Shown here: in pieces, positions 33,931 to 46,799 of the stretch
How positions within the stretch are numbered: the first letter of the stretch is position 1
Layout of the letters: each line of letters opens with the position of its first letter
Position numbers and translations under genes: made by a program
Assembly (NCBI GenBank): GCA_963680875.1
Contig: OY804588.1
Span: 74,362,829 to 74,426,828, forward strand
Reading direction: 5' to 3'
Source: Bathymodiolus brooksi
Taxonomy: Eukaryota > Mollusca > Bivalvia > Mytilida > Modiolidae
Length of the DNA stretch: 64,000 nucleotides
The notes under the pieces: model-generated
Databases searched by the model: none
What the model saw: the letters and a program-made list of their open reading frames with translations, nothing else
Told to the model about the DNA's origin: nothing

Positions 33931-34484
33931 AAAACAAAAAAAAAACAAAAAAAACCCACACAAACAAATAAAGAAAAAACAAAACAAAACGTCAAAAACA
34001 AAAACAAAGTAAAAATAATTATACACACTGTGACTTTCCGGGGTATAGTAAATATGGAAAAAATATATTGTGACTTTTTTCCTGTGACTTTATTTCTACC
34101 GACGCAACACATCTTATGATATTATATTGACACTATATCAATATTAATTCCATACAGTCAATGATAAGCAATAAATCGTGAACGTAAAATTTTCCAAAAA
34201 AAAGGTAAACAATTCGGTTTATTATTTTCGTGAACGGATTTCGCTATGCAGTTGCGATGTTGTTGAACGCAGGCCTAATTTAATGATTTCTACCTCACAT
34301 GGCTTATTGAATTTGCAGGCAACTATACCATCGGCAATATCCAGGTTTGTTATGCTGCTGCTCTGCCAGTTTCCACCGTTGAGCGTTCATGATTCTGCTG
34401 TCCGCACCAACTATCTATATTTGAAATTCATATGAAAGGAAAAAAAAAAGAAGCTAGATGCATATTGATATGTTGCTTTATTGT

Positions 34485-34664
34485 GGGCCCAGTAACTGAC
34501 ATGGGAATTTTAATTTTGTTTATGCGAAATAGTTTAAGGAGCCCGTTTTCTGACATGAGATTTTATTTTTCGTTTATAGATATTTTTTTAATTTAGTTTA
34601 TGCGAAATACTATTTCGTATTAACGTCATAAAAATATTTATCATGTCAGTTAACGGGCTCCGTA
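34485..34664. mobile_element. Small palindromic MITE
   Basis: GGAGCCCGTTTTCTGACATG at 34538 pairs with the complement of CATGTCAGTTAACGGGCTCC at 34643-34662. A second left-end copy GGGCCCAGTAACTGACATGG lies at 34485, and TTTATGCGAAATA follows both left-end copies. So the left half appears duplicated. Confidence 0.65.
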
Positions 34665-34669
34665 CTTTA

Positions 34670-35660
34670 TTGTTACTCATCAAAAAAGAATAAATTCTAA
34701 TTAAGAAAGAAGCGTCTTTTAATTTCATAATATTAATGTTTTCAGATTCAACATTTTATTAAAGTCTCACCACTTGTAATACATATAATACACAATCATC
34801 ACAATATATACATTAAAACAGAAGTTTTATAGATAAAATACAAGTGCCATTCTATAAAGAATTATGAGAGACTATATAAATTTCAATAAATTATAAATTA
34901 AAACTTTAAATCATGTCTATGAAACATTTCAGTTCTGTAAAAACTTAACTATCAATCAAAAATATAAAAAAACTATTTCTTCTACCTAATATATTAAAAA
35001 GAAACCATCATAAAGAAAGATAATTAAAAAGTTGACATGCGGTGAAATATTTATCCAATTTATCCAATTCGGTCTTAATTGCATCCGGGATATGTACAAT
35101 GAAAGATGAACACAGGATTTACACAGACATCTTGTTCTTTGTATTTGATCTCGATCTACCTTATTAGATTTAAATAAAATACCTTTTCTTTTGTATGAAC
35201 AATTATTTATATACACGACTACATGGTTTAAAAGGAATATATTACTTGGTTCTATTTTAAGCTTGTCTTATTATTTGTTATGTTAATTTGTCAAGTACGC
35301 ACATGTGGTTACCAAGAAGCTAATTGTATTGATTGATAAATTAAAAAGTAATAATATTTTGATCAGAATAACGAAAAATCCAAATATCTTTTAAACTATA
35401 GATTTTTGAACAGCAAAATAAACGAGAGTTTTATTTCGAATTAGGAGTACTAACTAAATATGTTACAGTAATGCTTCTTATTGTTTTGACTGAGGCTGCA
35501 CTCAGATGAAATTTTGTATTTTGGTCCTATTTTGTTGTCATTTTTCGGGTGCGAGTAGATGTACTTTATAGAAGAGCCATCCGTACGTCAGGTATCTTAC
35601 CTGTAAAATCTTTCTCTCAGCCACGTGTACTTTAGACGAATCTGACAAGCATTTCTCTCA
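34670..35660. other. Non-coding, nothing recognised
   Basis: A minus-strand stretch at 35030-35160 gives protein-like residues (IPDAIKTELDKLDKYFTACQ) but has no splice context I can defend; it may be a decayed exon or element piece. Confidence 0.4.
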
Positions 35661-35667
35661 TAAATTA

Positions 35668-36660
35668 TTGTTATATTTTGCATTTTTTGTAAAATGGGTA
35701 AAAAGTCTGACTTCTCCGGAATGCCAAAAGTTTGTATGCAAGTTGTTTGCCTTTTTTAGTAAGGAAAAGGCAACGAAGAAGCCAATTGTCTCATTTGATA
35801 GGGTATATCAAAAGACATCTAAAGCTTTGGGTGTGTCTTACACTTCAGTACACCGTATTATGAATGATAAGAGGCCTTGTAAGTCAAATAGACCCAAAGA
35901 AAGAGCTAAAATTTTGGACGACTTTGATCATTGTGTTATTAAAAGAACAATCCACGGTTTATATTCACGGAAAATTGCTCCGACCTGTCTCAATAATACA
36001 TAAGGAAATAAAAGATTCTATTAAAATATCAAAGTCTAAACTTACTCTAACTCTCACTGATCTTGGATATACTTATAAAAAAAAATGTGTTAATCGAAGA
36101 GTTCTGTACGACCAAGTGTTTATTATTAATTATAGGTGTAATTATCTGAGAAAGATCAAATCTTTTAGGGAAGCAGGGTATGATATCGTGTACATGGATG
36201 AAACATGGGTTAACCAACATCACTGCACATATTATATGTGGCTTCCGAATGATGGATCTGATGCCCCAAAAATACCCTCGGGTAAAGGCAAACGTTTGAT
36301 TGGTTTGCATGCAGGTACGCGAAGTGAGGGTTTGATTGACGGCTGCGATTTAGTGTTTCTAGCCAAATCAAAGGATGGTGACCATCACCAGGAGATGAAT
36401 AGTGTTGTCTTTCTTGAGTGGTTTGAAAAGCAATTGATGCCTGCTCTGAAAAATCCTAGCTTGGTTGTGTTAGATAATGCAAGTTATCACAATGTTAAAA
36501 CGGAAGAAACGGTGTGCCCAAATTTTAGTCAGAAAAAAGCTGTTCTCCAAAACTATCTTACACAACACAACATTCCTTTTTCTGCTACTGATACCAAAAA
36601 AAGTATTATATGAAAAAATAAAACAAAAAAATGTAAAAATCGAATGAATGTCACGTTAAA
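35668..36660 (+). pseudogene. IS630/Tc1-mariner-type transposase, truncated before the last acidic residue
   Basis: The first frame (35668-36003) has an HTH-like region VYQKTSKALGVSYTSVHRIM. The second (35864-36613) begins to match after a frameshift near 35985: HKEIKDSIKISKSK, LGYTYKKKCVNRRVL, then GYDIVYMDETWVNQHH with the first catalytic Asp, WFEKQLMPALKNPSLVVLDN with the second Asp, and LTQHNIPFSATD. A further frameshift in an A-run near 36600 leads to VLYEKIKQKNVKIE and homology ends. The third catalytic residue and the usual PPYHC..NPIE region are missing. Known role of the family: cut-and-paste at TA. Confidence 0.8.
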
Positions 36661-38123
36661 GGCAATGCCGAAAATATTTGGAACATGTGTCCGCCAATTC
36701 ATTAAGGTTTAAGAACAGTTGTAACTGTTGAAACTATCTGGGGTCAGATAAATTATTTAACTTATATTGATTATAACACATAAATAATACACAAAACAAC
36801 TTGACACACAAAAAAAGAAAAGATAAACAGGGACAGTTTACAATCCAACCGAAAACCAAACACAAAACGGGCCTCGTATTCATGAAAAGTCAAAACAAAC
36901 AAACACAAAGGTCGAAACTTCGGATTCCTGTTTTAGATAAGCATTTCGAAGTGGAATAGGTTAAATATATATTGCCACACTTTTAGCTCACGTTTGAGTT
37001 GAAAGATATAACTTGGTTTTATAGAATAGTTACGTAAAACAATTGCAAGTATCAATGATTCATCAATAATTTTTGCAGTATTTAGGTATTTTTTACCAAT
37101 GTTAAGTTGAAGGTTTGGTAAAAAAAATAGCTAAAAAAATGACAGTGCTCAATGTCATAATCTACCCCCCTAAAAAAAATCAATCCTCCAATTGATTTCT
37201 GAGGTTCTATAATTTAAAAATGTACTAATTTTACGAGCATTTTTTAATTAGGAAGTAGCAAAATCTCAAAACTCATTTTTCGTTCCGTTTCTTACATGTA
37301 TATAAATTAAAAATGTCATACAGAATCGAACAAAACGACAATGATATATTCTTCATATTATATAATATATGAAGACTTAATTTTTTCACTATTAAAGACA
37401 GAAGTGCTATATATTTAGTGAAAAAAAATAAATAATGAAAAATGTCCCAGTCCAAGCAATTTTTACAAGTAAAATATTTTACAGGTAAAAATAAATGAAC
37501 TCAATAGTGCGCGTAGGAGATGGTGACGGACTCCACGGAAAACAATGGAATCTTTCGGGTGACCGTCGAGTGTCTATTGTCCTCAGGGATTTAAACCCAC
37601 GGCCGCAGGCTGTTCTCTTTAGACTTATTCCCTCCGTATTTCATAAAACTTTGTCACAATATACACCCAAAAACTCCTTTAAAATGCGATTTTTCTATAT
37701 GAGCAGGGCCAAATACGTTCACTTTCTGGTCTGCAAACTTCCAAATTAAATTAGCACCTTGATTCTCTACACAACTCTCGTTTACACTTCTACTTTAAAA
37801 TCTACAGATTAAAAGATATTTCAAATGTTCGCTATTCTATTCCAACAATTATTACTTTAGTACAAATTGTAATATCATACCACTGGTTTTTTTGCCAATT
37901 GAATTCAAAGCTATTGTCAAGTAAATTACGGGATAGATAATCGTGAGTCCGATCTCTGGTCAGATCACAGCAAAAATTATACAATTTTCCTTTAGATTTC
38001 TCGGCTAAACATATGATACTTAGGAGTGATCGTATGGTAGTTGGGTTTACAGGCTATTGGCATTTGCTCGCTTCATTTGATTAATGTTTGCATTAAAAAA
38101 ATGCAGATAGCAATTCTTCTCTT

Positions 38124-38154
<31 letters not shown>

Positions 38155-38520
38155 AGTGTACAAGAGTGATATTATACAATTACATTGGCGGAAGGTGTAA
38201 ATAACAGAGTACATGTATATACAATCACATCTGACACTTCACTAAGCAATAGATTTCTATAAACAAACAATGGATTTCACCACGTGGTTTTTATTTCTTA
38301 TTGGACACGTGGTTTGTTTTTTGAGAAAAATACTGATAAAATAGGATTATAGATTCAAAAAAGGTAAGTTATTAAGTTTTATACCATAAACTGACACCAA
38401 TTTACATTACATCTAAAACTTCCATAATATTTTTTTTATAAAATAACACAAATTACGATACAACATAACATTGCAGTATGATAACATGTCTATCATTTTA
38501 TTTTCGGACGGGTTTACTGT
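36661..38520. other. Non-coding, one (CAA)n tract
   Basis: No exon supported. A (CAA)n tract of nine to ten units lies at about 38126-38153. GATTTAAACCCACGGCCGCA near 37589 looks like a weak tRNA-like B-box region but has no partner. Confidence 0.45.
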
Positions 38521-41060
38521 ATAATATCTTGGAACATATTTATTTCTCAATGCGGTGATTTGAGGATGTTTGCACACAAAAAGAAAATGAAATTCATTTC
38601 CAATATGAACCTGACAAAAACGACATATTTTTTCATGCTGAAGTATATTTGCTCATCTTCCAATTTCAATGGGGAATTTAACATTTGAGCACCCGAATTT
38701 GCTCATATATATTCTCTGATTTACTTAGTCTCAAAAGATATGGTTCGAGCTTGAATTCATTTTTACATGATCCATAGAATTCAGCCCTTGTAGAATTATT
38801 CATTTGAGAGAACCATGTCTGTAAAAATTGATCAAATAATTTTTGTTTTACAATAGACTTTAATAAATCTTTTTTAATATGTATTTGATCATTCCAAATA
38901 AAGCTCAATCCAATTTCATCAAAAACTGACTTTATATACTTGATCCACTTAAGATCTGCTTGTCTACTCTCGTGTATTTTCAGCATAAGTTTGTACAATA
39001 TGCTCGACAATCAATTTTCCACTATTGTCTATAAGACTATTCCAAAACATTACCATTCTTAATTTTATCACAATATCGATAGGAAATCGACCCATTTCTC
39101 CATAAACCATATAGTTCGGTGAGTTATTTCTCAGATTAAGTATTTTGTTCAAAAATTGAAGATGTAATTTTTCTATTCCCTGTTTATTTTCAAACCCCCA
39201 TATTTCACAAGAGTAGACAAGAATTAGAGCAATAAGAGAATGAAATAACTTTAACTGCAAGTCAATTGGAATTGTTAAATTACGCAATTTGTAATACAAT
39301 GCATAACGAGCTTTATTTGCTTGATCTATTAGTCCTTTTTTCGCAGTACAACAATTACCGTTATAATTGAACACTACCCCTAAATATGTATATGAATCAA
39401 CAATGTCTATGTTCTCGTCGTATAATTTAAACGATCTTTATATTTTCGTCTACTGAAAATAAAAATGTTTGCTTTTTGTGTATTAACCTTAAGTTTCCAT
39501 AGATCACAATATTGTTCAAAATTCAGTAAGGCTTGTTGAAGACCTTCTTCAGTTTCAGACATAATCACTGTATCTTCCGCATACAATATAATGAAAATCT
39601 TGATATAAAAACCTAGTTGTTCTAGACATTTCGCAGATATAGATTCTAAACCATTCAAGTTATTTTCGCCAAAGAAAATTTCCAAATCATTTAAATACAA
39701 CGTGAACAAATAAGGGACAAATTCTCTTCCTGTTTTACCCCAATTTCACAATTAAAAAATATCTGAATATTCATTTCCTTTTCGAATACAAGTCTTTATA
39801 TTCTGGTACATACAGTTTATAACTTTATAAATATTTCCTTGTACATTGGATTTTTGCATCTTTTGCCATAATCCTATCCTCCACACAGTGTCAAAAACAC
39901 TTTTGAAATCAATAAATGAACAAACTAATTTTTTCCAAAAGAGAAATAAATAGATATCAATGCATGCAAAGTAAATGTATTGTCATTGGTAGAAAACCCT
40001 TTTCTAAAACCAGCTTGTGCGTTAGTAATTAATTCAAACTCATCAGAAAATTTTGTTAATCTATTATTTAAAACGGCAGAAAACATTTTACTAATACATG
40101 AGTTCAGCGTTACTCCTCTATACGAGTTAGGATCAGATTTTGACCCTTTGTTTTTAAAAATAGGTATCAATAGTCCTTTCCCCCAACTCTCTGGTATAAT
40201 ACCTTTATCTAATATAATATTAAACAATAATACATAAATATGTAACATATCATCTATTGTATACTTAATATATTTATTAATCACACCATCAATACCTGAA
40301 GACTTTCCATTTTTCAATCCTTTGACTACATTTTTTATTTCCTCAATCGTAATAGGAGAATTAAGTATATTATCCATCTCTGTCAATGTTTCCATCATCA
40401 AAATGATTTTTGTTGAGATTTTCAAAATGATTATATAAAACATCCATAGATATATCTTTATCATTTTCTTTATTTTTTTTTCAAAAAACTATTTAAAATT
40501 TTCCAAAATTCCTTGCTCTGTGAATTTTTTTTCTGTATTCATAACATTTGTTTGTATACCAAGGTTTTGAGTCTTGTTTAAATATATTTCTCTTATTTTT
40601 ACTCGTGAATACCTCTTTCCCACTTGTTTCAAACACTTCCAAAATTTTATTCATAATATTGTTTATATCTTGTTTGCTACATTCATTGTTGAGTTGTATG
40701 TTTTCAAGGTCACCTAGTATAGAGGTCAACTCGTTATGCTGGTTATGAACCATGTTTACAAAATCATCACGTTTGTTATCATTCCACTTGACTGATTTCG
40801 TTTGTTGTGTCGCAGTGGTGTGTTTTGTGTTGTTTTTGTAAACAAGTTTTTAAGGAAATGTGTATAGAATTATGAATATCAGACAGAATAGGATTGAAAT
40901 CATTTATATCAAACTCTTGTATAAAAGGACACAAACTTGAAGATGATATAAAATAATCAATAACACTTCTATTTTTACAAGTTCATTTTCCTATTCCTCT
41001 ATCTAATCCAACTCTAGAATTCGCTATGTACAAATTTAGTTTCTTCAAAAATGTTTAATC
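38520..41060 (-). pseudogene. LINE-E: 5'-truncated non-LTR retrotransposon
   Basis: Minus strand, in order: end of the endonuclease (RVGLDRGIGK, CKNRSVIDYFISSSSLC, about 41030-40900), linker KPWYTNKCYEYRKKIHRARN (40493-40753), RT start GLKNGKSSGIDGV with LIPIFKNKGSKSDPNSYRGV and AQAGFRKGFSTNDNTFTL (39925-40464), KSVFDTVWR near 39900, catalytic region ILYAEDTVIMSETEEGLQQA (39407-39709), VNTQKANIFIFSRRK, a C-terminal domain (38678-39374) and CRFC..HIGNEFHFLFVC near 38620. Frame breaks are numerous. The catalytic motif reads YAED where YADD is expected. The 5' end is lost at about 41060. It resembles LINE-A in layout. Confidence 0.88.
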
Positions 41061-41800
41061 GGCACGTGTCGTCTATCGCCGTTTTAGTTTATTACCTGTT
41101 GATTAACCATTTTACCTGGTTGATTGGCAATCAATCCCGAACAAATAAACAATCAGATCGTTTGATCTACCTGATTAAAGCTATTCATTAAACAAACCTA
41201 AGTCAAACAAATGAAAGAGCTTGGTAACTCTTTCTTTCAAGCTATTTCACAAAAAAAGTAAAGGTTAATTACTGATACTGAATGTTTTTGCTTTTTTTTG
41301 TACGCAAATAGTTCAATAAAGTGTTGTGTTTATTTAGCATTTTTGAGTAATAGCATAATTTTATAATGGTTTGAAAATTTCTTTTTGTATTCATTACAAA
41401 CATACTTTCATACGAACAAGCTAGCTTTTTCACGAATTTTGACATTTACTCGAAGACAATGTGATAGTCTTGTACTGATGGCTTTCCCGTGGCATTGCAC
41501 GGATCTTAACGCTCATACAGTAGTATTACAAGAATGGAGTGTCCTAACCATCTTGGAAAACATTCTTTGCTTTAAGACAATTATCTTGAACTCGTCGTCA
41601 GCTTTTCTTTTTAACATCAGTTTGTCGATATCATCAAAATTATATTCATTTCACTCAAAAAAGTTACCTCTGTTTTTTGTTTAATTATCAATAACAATAG
41701 TTTGACAGTTTGATATGATATCGACAATTAAAAAAAGCAAAAATACTTTTACACTAGTAATAACCATATGGTTTCTCCATCCCGTTCTGTCATATAATAT
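41061..41800. other. Non-coding, nothing recognised
   Basis: Contains TTACCTGTTGATTAACC-like words near 41090. No exon supported. Confidence 0.4.
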
Positions 41801-41801
41801 A

Positions 41802-42757
41802 CACAAAGAAAAAAGTTAAGCACCCCCATGTTTTTTTAAATGTTAAATGATACGACAAGTATCACGAGATTACTGACCAGATAATCTCAAGAACGCAATG
41901 GTGACCTGTTAGGACATTACATTGGCTGTAAGAAACCAAAAAAAAAATCAAGAAAAATGTTAATCTAATGAATATTTAATCACAATATCACATGGCCAGT
42001 TTTTGCAGTAAAACATGTCCATTTTAAGTATTGACCTTCACAGTTCAAAAATCACGATGAGAATGTCATTTCACTTTCAAAACGTCACTTATGAATCACT
42101 TGACGACATCAATTGTTCAAAGTTCAGTACCTGTTGTAACCCCCACGTGCTTGGATGATGGCCTCAACCCTGCGTCTCATCCCTCCAGTTAGACATCGGA
42201 TGTCCTGTTGTGATAGCTGCTGCCATTCCCGATGCAATGCTGCTTTCAACTGACGAATGTTTTGCACAGGAGGTTCCTGAGCCTGTATACGACGGCCTAA
42301 CATGTCCCAAATATGCTCTATGGGATTCAAATCCGGGCTCATGGCTGGCCAAGGAACAGAAGTCACGGCTTCGTATTGGAGGTAGGCGGCTACTGCTCTT
42401 GAATGATGAGGCCTGGCGTTGTCATCCATATACACATGCCTTGTAGCTAGTGGGTGGTTGTCGAATTAGGGGACAACAACTGGTTGCAAGACGTCTCTGA
42501 TGTACTGATCACCAGATAGGTTGCCTTGTATGGTGACTAAATCCAGCTTGCAGTCATGAGATATACCCCCCAAACCATTACTGAGCATCCACCGTAAGGG
42601 ACAGTTGGCTGGATGTTCCTTGGTGTATAGGCTGTATTTTTGTGTCTCCAAAACCTTATCCGGCCGTCGGTTACATGAAGAAGAAACCGGCTCTCGACTG
42701 ACCAATGGATCTTCGCCATGTCCTTAAATTCTAACCACGTCGTGCTAAACTCCATTA
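41802..42757 (-). pseudogene. Tc1-type transposon, truncated, with transposase fragments
   Basis: The left end CACAAAGAAAAAAGTTAAGC follows a TA at 41800-41801. The transposase on the minus strand has HWSVESRFLLHVTDGRIRFW with YGGCSVMVWG (42537-42755), then in another frame MYMDDNARPHHSRAVAAYL, PWPAMSPDLNPIEHIWDMLG (42124-42435), the DDE region up to the last Glu. Frameshifts separate the parts and the first Asp is changed (VESRF where DESRF is usual). The 5' half is missing; the element stops at 42757 where a CGTGGAA foldback begins. Confidence 0.85.
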
Positions 42758-42885
42758 TATAGCGTGTTCCGCCACGGAAAACACGCTATGCCACGCTCGG
42801 GATTGAAAAAACACGTCCACGATATGTAGTGGAAAATCGTGGGAAATGTAAAAAAAACACGCTGTTTCCTCTGTAACTTGTACAC
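42757..42885. repeat. CGTGGAA foldback fragment
   Basis: TAGCGTGTTCCGCCACGGAA, CCACGATATGTAGTGG and GTGGGAAATGTAAAAAAAAC with ACGCTGTTTCCTCTGT match, in inverse orientation, the family at 30.9-31.26 kb. Confidence 0.7.
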
Positions 42886-42889
42886 TAAT

Positions 42890-44060
42890 GTTATAATTTA
42901 TAGAATAAAAAAAAGTCGTGAAAACAGTTTTGTCTGTGAACGAGTATACAGAATTTTCCTATTCATATTATAAGCGCATTATACATTGACGTGTCCTTGT
43001 ACCCAACGTTAACACTTCAAGCGTTATCGAGATTAAAACGTTCCGCTAACCACTTATGGAACAACAGCGACCTCTGTCGAAAGAAATTTGACGAATGATC
43101 CCCATTAGAGATGAAAAAATATGTATTAATTCTACAGCAAAAGAGAAAAAATATATTAAAAAAAAATTGTAATATGTTTTTAAATGCAAAAAGCAAATGG
43201 TCCCTGATTGACATTTTATTTTACAATATTCTAATATCAGGTCCCAATGTCAACAAGCTCAAGTAATCATCATGACAGAAAGATAAAGATTAATGATATT
43301 TTCACAAAGAACTAAATTACAGGTCAAATGCAATTAATGCAACCCACATATATGTACAACCAATTACATGTAATATAAACACAGTGATCAATTATATATT
43401 TTAGACAAACTGCCTATCTCTGATATGCTCAACATTTCGTAGCAAACCAGGTAACCTCAAGGAACGTTGCGAAATTATCAATATTTCATGAAATACTAAA
43501 TTTGGACTGTCAAGCTACCGAAAGACACATAATAATGTGAAAAAATTAGATATAGTTTTGTAACAATTAGATATATTACAAACTATCCAAGTACTGTAGC
43601 ATATCTGCTATAATCTTTTCCATTTGGTTTGACAATTTCTGAGAATAAGTAAAAAAAATTATGGATAACAGATGACAGACACAGTCATGATAATACATCA
43701 TTTAGTCTTTTTGGACCAGTTGAGCTAAGAATCAGTAAGCTTTCTTAATTTCAAATTTTTCTAACATCATCAAAATATTCAAATGCATTGTATTTCAAGC
43801 ACATTTTTTTTTACATTATTATAAGAAGAAGATGGGTCATGAAGATCAATCTGTTTTATCAATAGATCAATATGTACATGCATATTCAATGGGTCATTAT
43901 CAAAATACACGCACTTTTCTGTTATTATGCAATTAAAAGACAAATATCAACCAAACTGATTGGAGAAAACATGTTTTGCATGAAAACACATCAGCCCTCT
44001 ATAGTTTTACCATCTAAATCCAGATTGGTCCAATTGCGAATTTATACTTGCTACACGAAG
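42890..44060. other. Non-coding, nothing recognised
   Basis: AT-rich, no exon or repeat named. Confidence 0.45.
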
Positions 44061-44070
44061 ACCTGTTTTT

Positions 44071-45405
44071 CCTTGGTGTTACGTGTTATTTTCCCAGAAT
44101 GTCTTACTTCTGGTCAATTGTACTATTCAGATGTAATGATTTTATTTGATCTTTATATTATTTTTGAACTATTCATAAAACTTTAATAGCACAACATTAT
44201 TTTTGCTTGATATATATTGAAATTTAAAAAGAAAATTAGCAAAAACCTGCTGTTATAGATTTTCATGTCTGTGGTGTTACCCTTCTTATTAAGGCTGATA
44301 AGAGTCATCTGTCTTGTCATATTTGAAGCAAAATAGTTCTCCCTTTGCCTATTTCCTGTTTCATGACATGTGCAGACGACGAACACAAAAATGATCCATA
44401 AACTAATATAAAGCCGAAAAGGTACGTGCGATTGGCATAGTATATAAATTTTAGGTCTGTGGTGTACTTCTCACTACTTCTTTTTGTTAGAATTGAACAA
44501 AATGTAAAAATATACAATACATTACATTTGGTATTCTTCACAGGATATAAATATAAAATATAGTCAGGGAGATATTATTTTCCATTTATCCCGAAAATAC
44601 TTACCTGGTTGTCTGTGGTGTTAATGTCAATGGTGTTACCATAAAGATTGTGTAACACCACAGACATTTAGCATTAAAATTGTGAATAAACACATTATTC
44701 CATAAATAGTAATATTCAGACCAAAATATTGCTCTTTAGCGTATGCCGAATTTTTTTTCAAACATCGTCATTTACTTTTAAGATATAGTTTAAGGAGTTG
44801 ATGGGAGTATACTGTTTAGACCTGGCAACACCAGGGACATATCTTCATAACACCATGGACATATCTTCATAGCACCATGGACAAAACTGATATTGCTCAT
44901 GCATTAAACCAATATGTTGAAAAGCTGAATATTGTACTGAAAACATTTGAGAAAACAACAAACATAGATGATAGTTGTGTTTTTTTCTTGAATTAAATGT
45001 TTACATTCATGAAGATGTCCTTGGTGTTACTTTTGTTATCTGTGGTGTTTTCTCTTGTCAATGGTGTTACCTCATGTAAATTGTTTCATCGAAAGGATAA
45101 ATGACTTAATTGAAGTAAATTATATTATAGTTGAATAAAATTGACTTTGATAACTATGTATAAGTCATCTTTTCTTTATATAAAGTGAAGCAAAATACAA
45201 TTATGAAAACTTGTTTGTTTCATAATGCAGCTTAAATGGAACTCCGCAACTACATATCCAAATATTGTGAAAAAAAAATAGTGCTCGAAAGAAAATATTC
45301 TACACTATGCATCATTTCCCTGTATATTATGTATGTAACCACTTTTGACATAAAAAATATTTTTCATTTTCCCGAAAAGAATAATTTTATGTTGGTAACA
45401 CCACA
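44071..45405. repeat. Cluster of GGTGTTAC words
   Basis: GGTGTTAC or a close variant occurs on either strand near 44075, 44273, 44457, 44616, 44632, 44653 (reverse), 44826 (reverse), 44849 (reverse), 44871 (reverse), 45022, 45044, 45063 and 45394 (reverse). It is usually inside CTGTGGTGTTAC, CAATGGTGTTACC or CCTTGGTGTTAC. Spacing is irregular and the sequence between is unique, unlike a minisatellite. No coding exon is seen. Confidence 0.7.
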
Positions 45406-45409
45406 GGTA

Positions 45410-45960
45410 TGAGGGGGTGCTACATATCTAAAAATATTTTTTTCACGGTGGTTTTCCCGACTGCATATTATGTGAACATGTCATTGTAATGTAGGAAAAA
45501 CTAATAGGCTGAAGCATAACGGGAACGAAAATATTTGATGTCACCAAAATATGAACAGGAAAAAGTGCGTGTATTTTGATAATGACCTAAATATGTTTAG
45601 CATCTTACCTTGATGCCCATTTATCATACCCTTAATATATCGCCAAGATGATTGAATGCATAACAATGAACTTAGCTCATTGCAGAGACAGTTAATATGA
45701 TATTCAGCTACTGAACTACATTTGGAAATCCAATGAAAATGCTGAATATTGACCATCTTCCAAAATTATTATTAATGTAATATGCTGTATATATGCCTAC
45801 AACATATATTGTCAAAACATACAATGATTAAATAACACTTAAGTTTATTTGACCTGTCTATTAGTACTCAAAATCACACAATTGCAGGATAAATTCATTC
45901 TACAATCGGGTTTTATATAAAAAAAAATTTAGAATTAACAGTACACTGTACAATGTATAT
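45410..45960. other. Non-coding, nothing recognised
   Basis: No exon or repeat could be supported. Confidence 0.4.
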
Positions 45961-46330
45961 ATAACCAGGGGCGCATTTCTTTTAGGTGAATCTGGAACAT
46001 GATTCTGAATCACATAATTGTTTTGTTGTTTTTTTCATTTAGAACAGAAACGGGTTTTCGAAACATGCGAAACATAGGTGACCCATGTTTCAAATCAAAA
46101 CATGAACCGGAACCGGTCCGAAAATTAGTATGTTTTTGATAGAAATGGCGGTTTTCGGTTCCAGGGCCCGTATGCATAAAACATCTTAACATAAGTATCC
46201 CTTAAGCTAAGATTCCACTAAGTAATCCCTTTGTTAAGTGATGATATTTGTCTATTTATTGACTTATGAGTTTTGCCTTTCCCTTTGGAAGATTGCTCGG
46301 TGTTCGGTAATTTTGCTATTGCCCTTATTT

Positions 46331-46776
46331 ATTAAGTAGTATGCACATAACTACTTAAGTTTGGACTTAACTAAGGAAACCATAAGTGGAAATTATCGGA
46401 ACTCTTCTCCATTTACCGTTTAATATTATATGTTTAAGCAGTTTTCGTTGTTAAGTGTTTTCTAAGGAAATTAATTCATATCTCAACAGAAAGTATACAT
46501 ATCTATCTGTCCAATTTGGCTTCCGTTTTGCGACATGCTTTATTTTCAACAGTTACGAATAGTAACATTCAAACACACCCGACCTTGAATGTTTACCCGC
46601 ACAAAGTAATAAAAACTGCATTATCTATCTATTGAAAAATTAAAGCGAAATTACCAAGGTCTTTAGGATGAGTAAATATAATATTAAACGGTAAATGGAG
46701 AAGAGTTCCGATAATTTCCACTTAAGGCTTTCTTACTTAAGTCCAAACTTAAGTAGTTATGTGCATACTACTTAAT
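46331..46776. repeat. Innermost inverted repeat, 100-bp arms
   Basis: Left arm 46331-46431 (ATTAAGTAGTATGCACATAA...) is the near-exact complement of 46676-46776 (...GTGCATACTACTTAAT). The loop of about 245 bp is non-repetitive. The TTAAG words resemble those of the 2.5-kb element ends, so it may be part of that element. Confidence 0.85.
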
Positions 46777-46799
46777 AGCATCACTTAAGGTGTTAGGCC

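Larger units (their letters stand above)
31690..34099 (+). mobile_element. MULE-type DNA transposon with subterminal GTCACA repeats
   Basis: The left end (GTAGGGAAAAAAGCCACAGG) and the reverse complement of the right end (GTAGAAATAAAGTCACAGG) match and run on into GAAAAAAGTCAC. The left end has at least six GGAAAAAAGTCACA-like words within 31690-31795; the right end has three. A FLYWCH/MULE transposase gene lies between. No clean 8-11 bp target duplication was seen, so exact limits are uncertain. Confidence 0.7.

Noticed and set aside
34986..35216. Possible exon (minus strand) with amphipathic residues
   Set aside because: No splice sites with consistent phase and no family recognised; kept only as a note.
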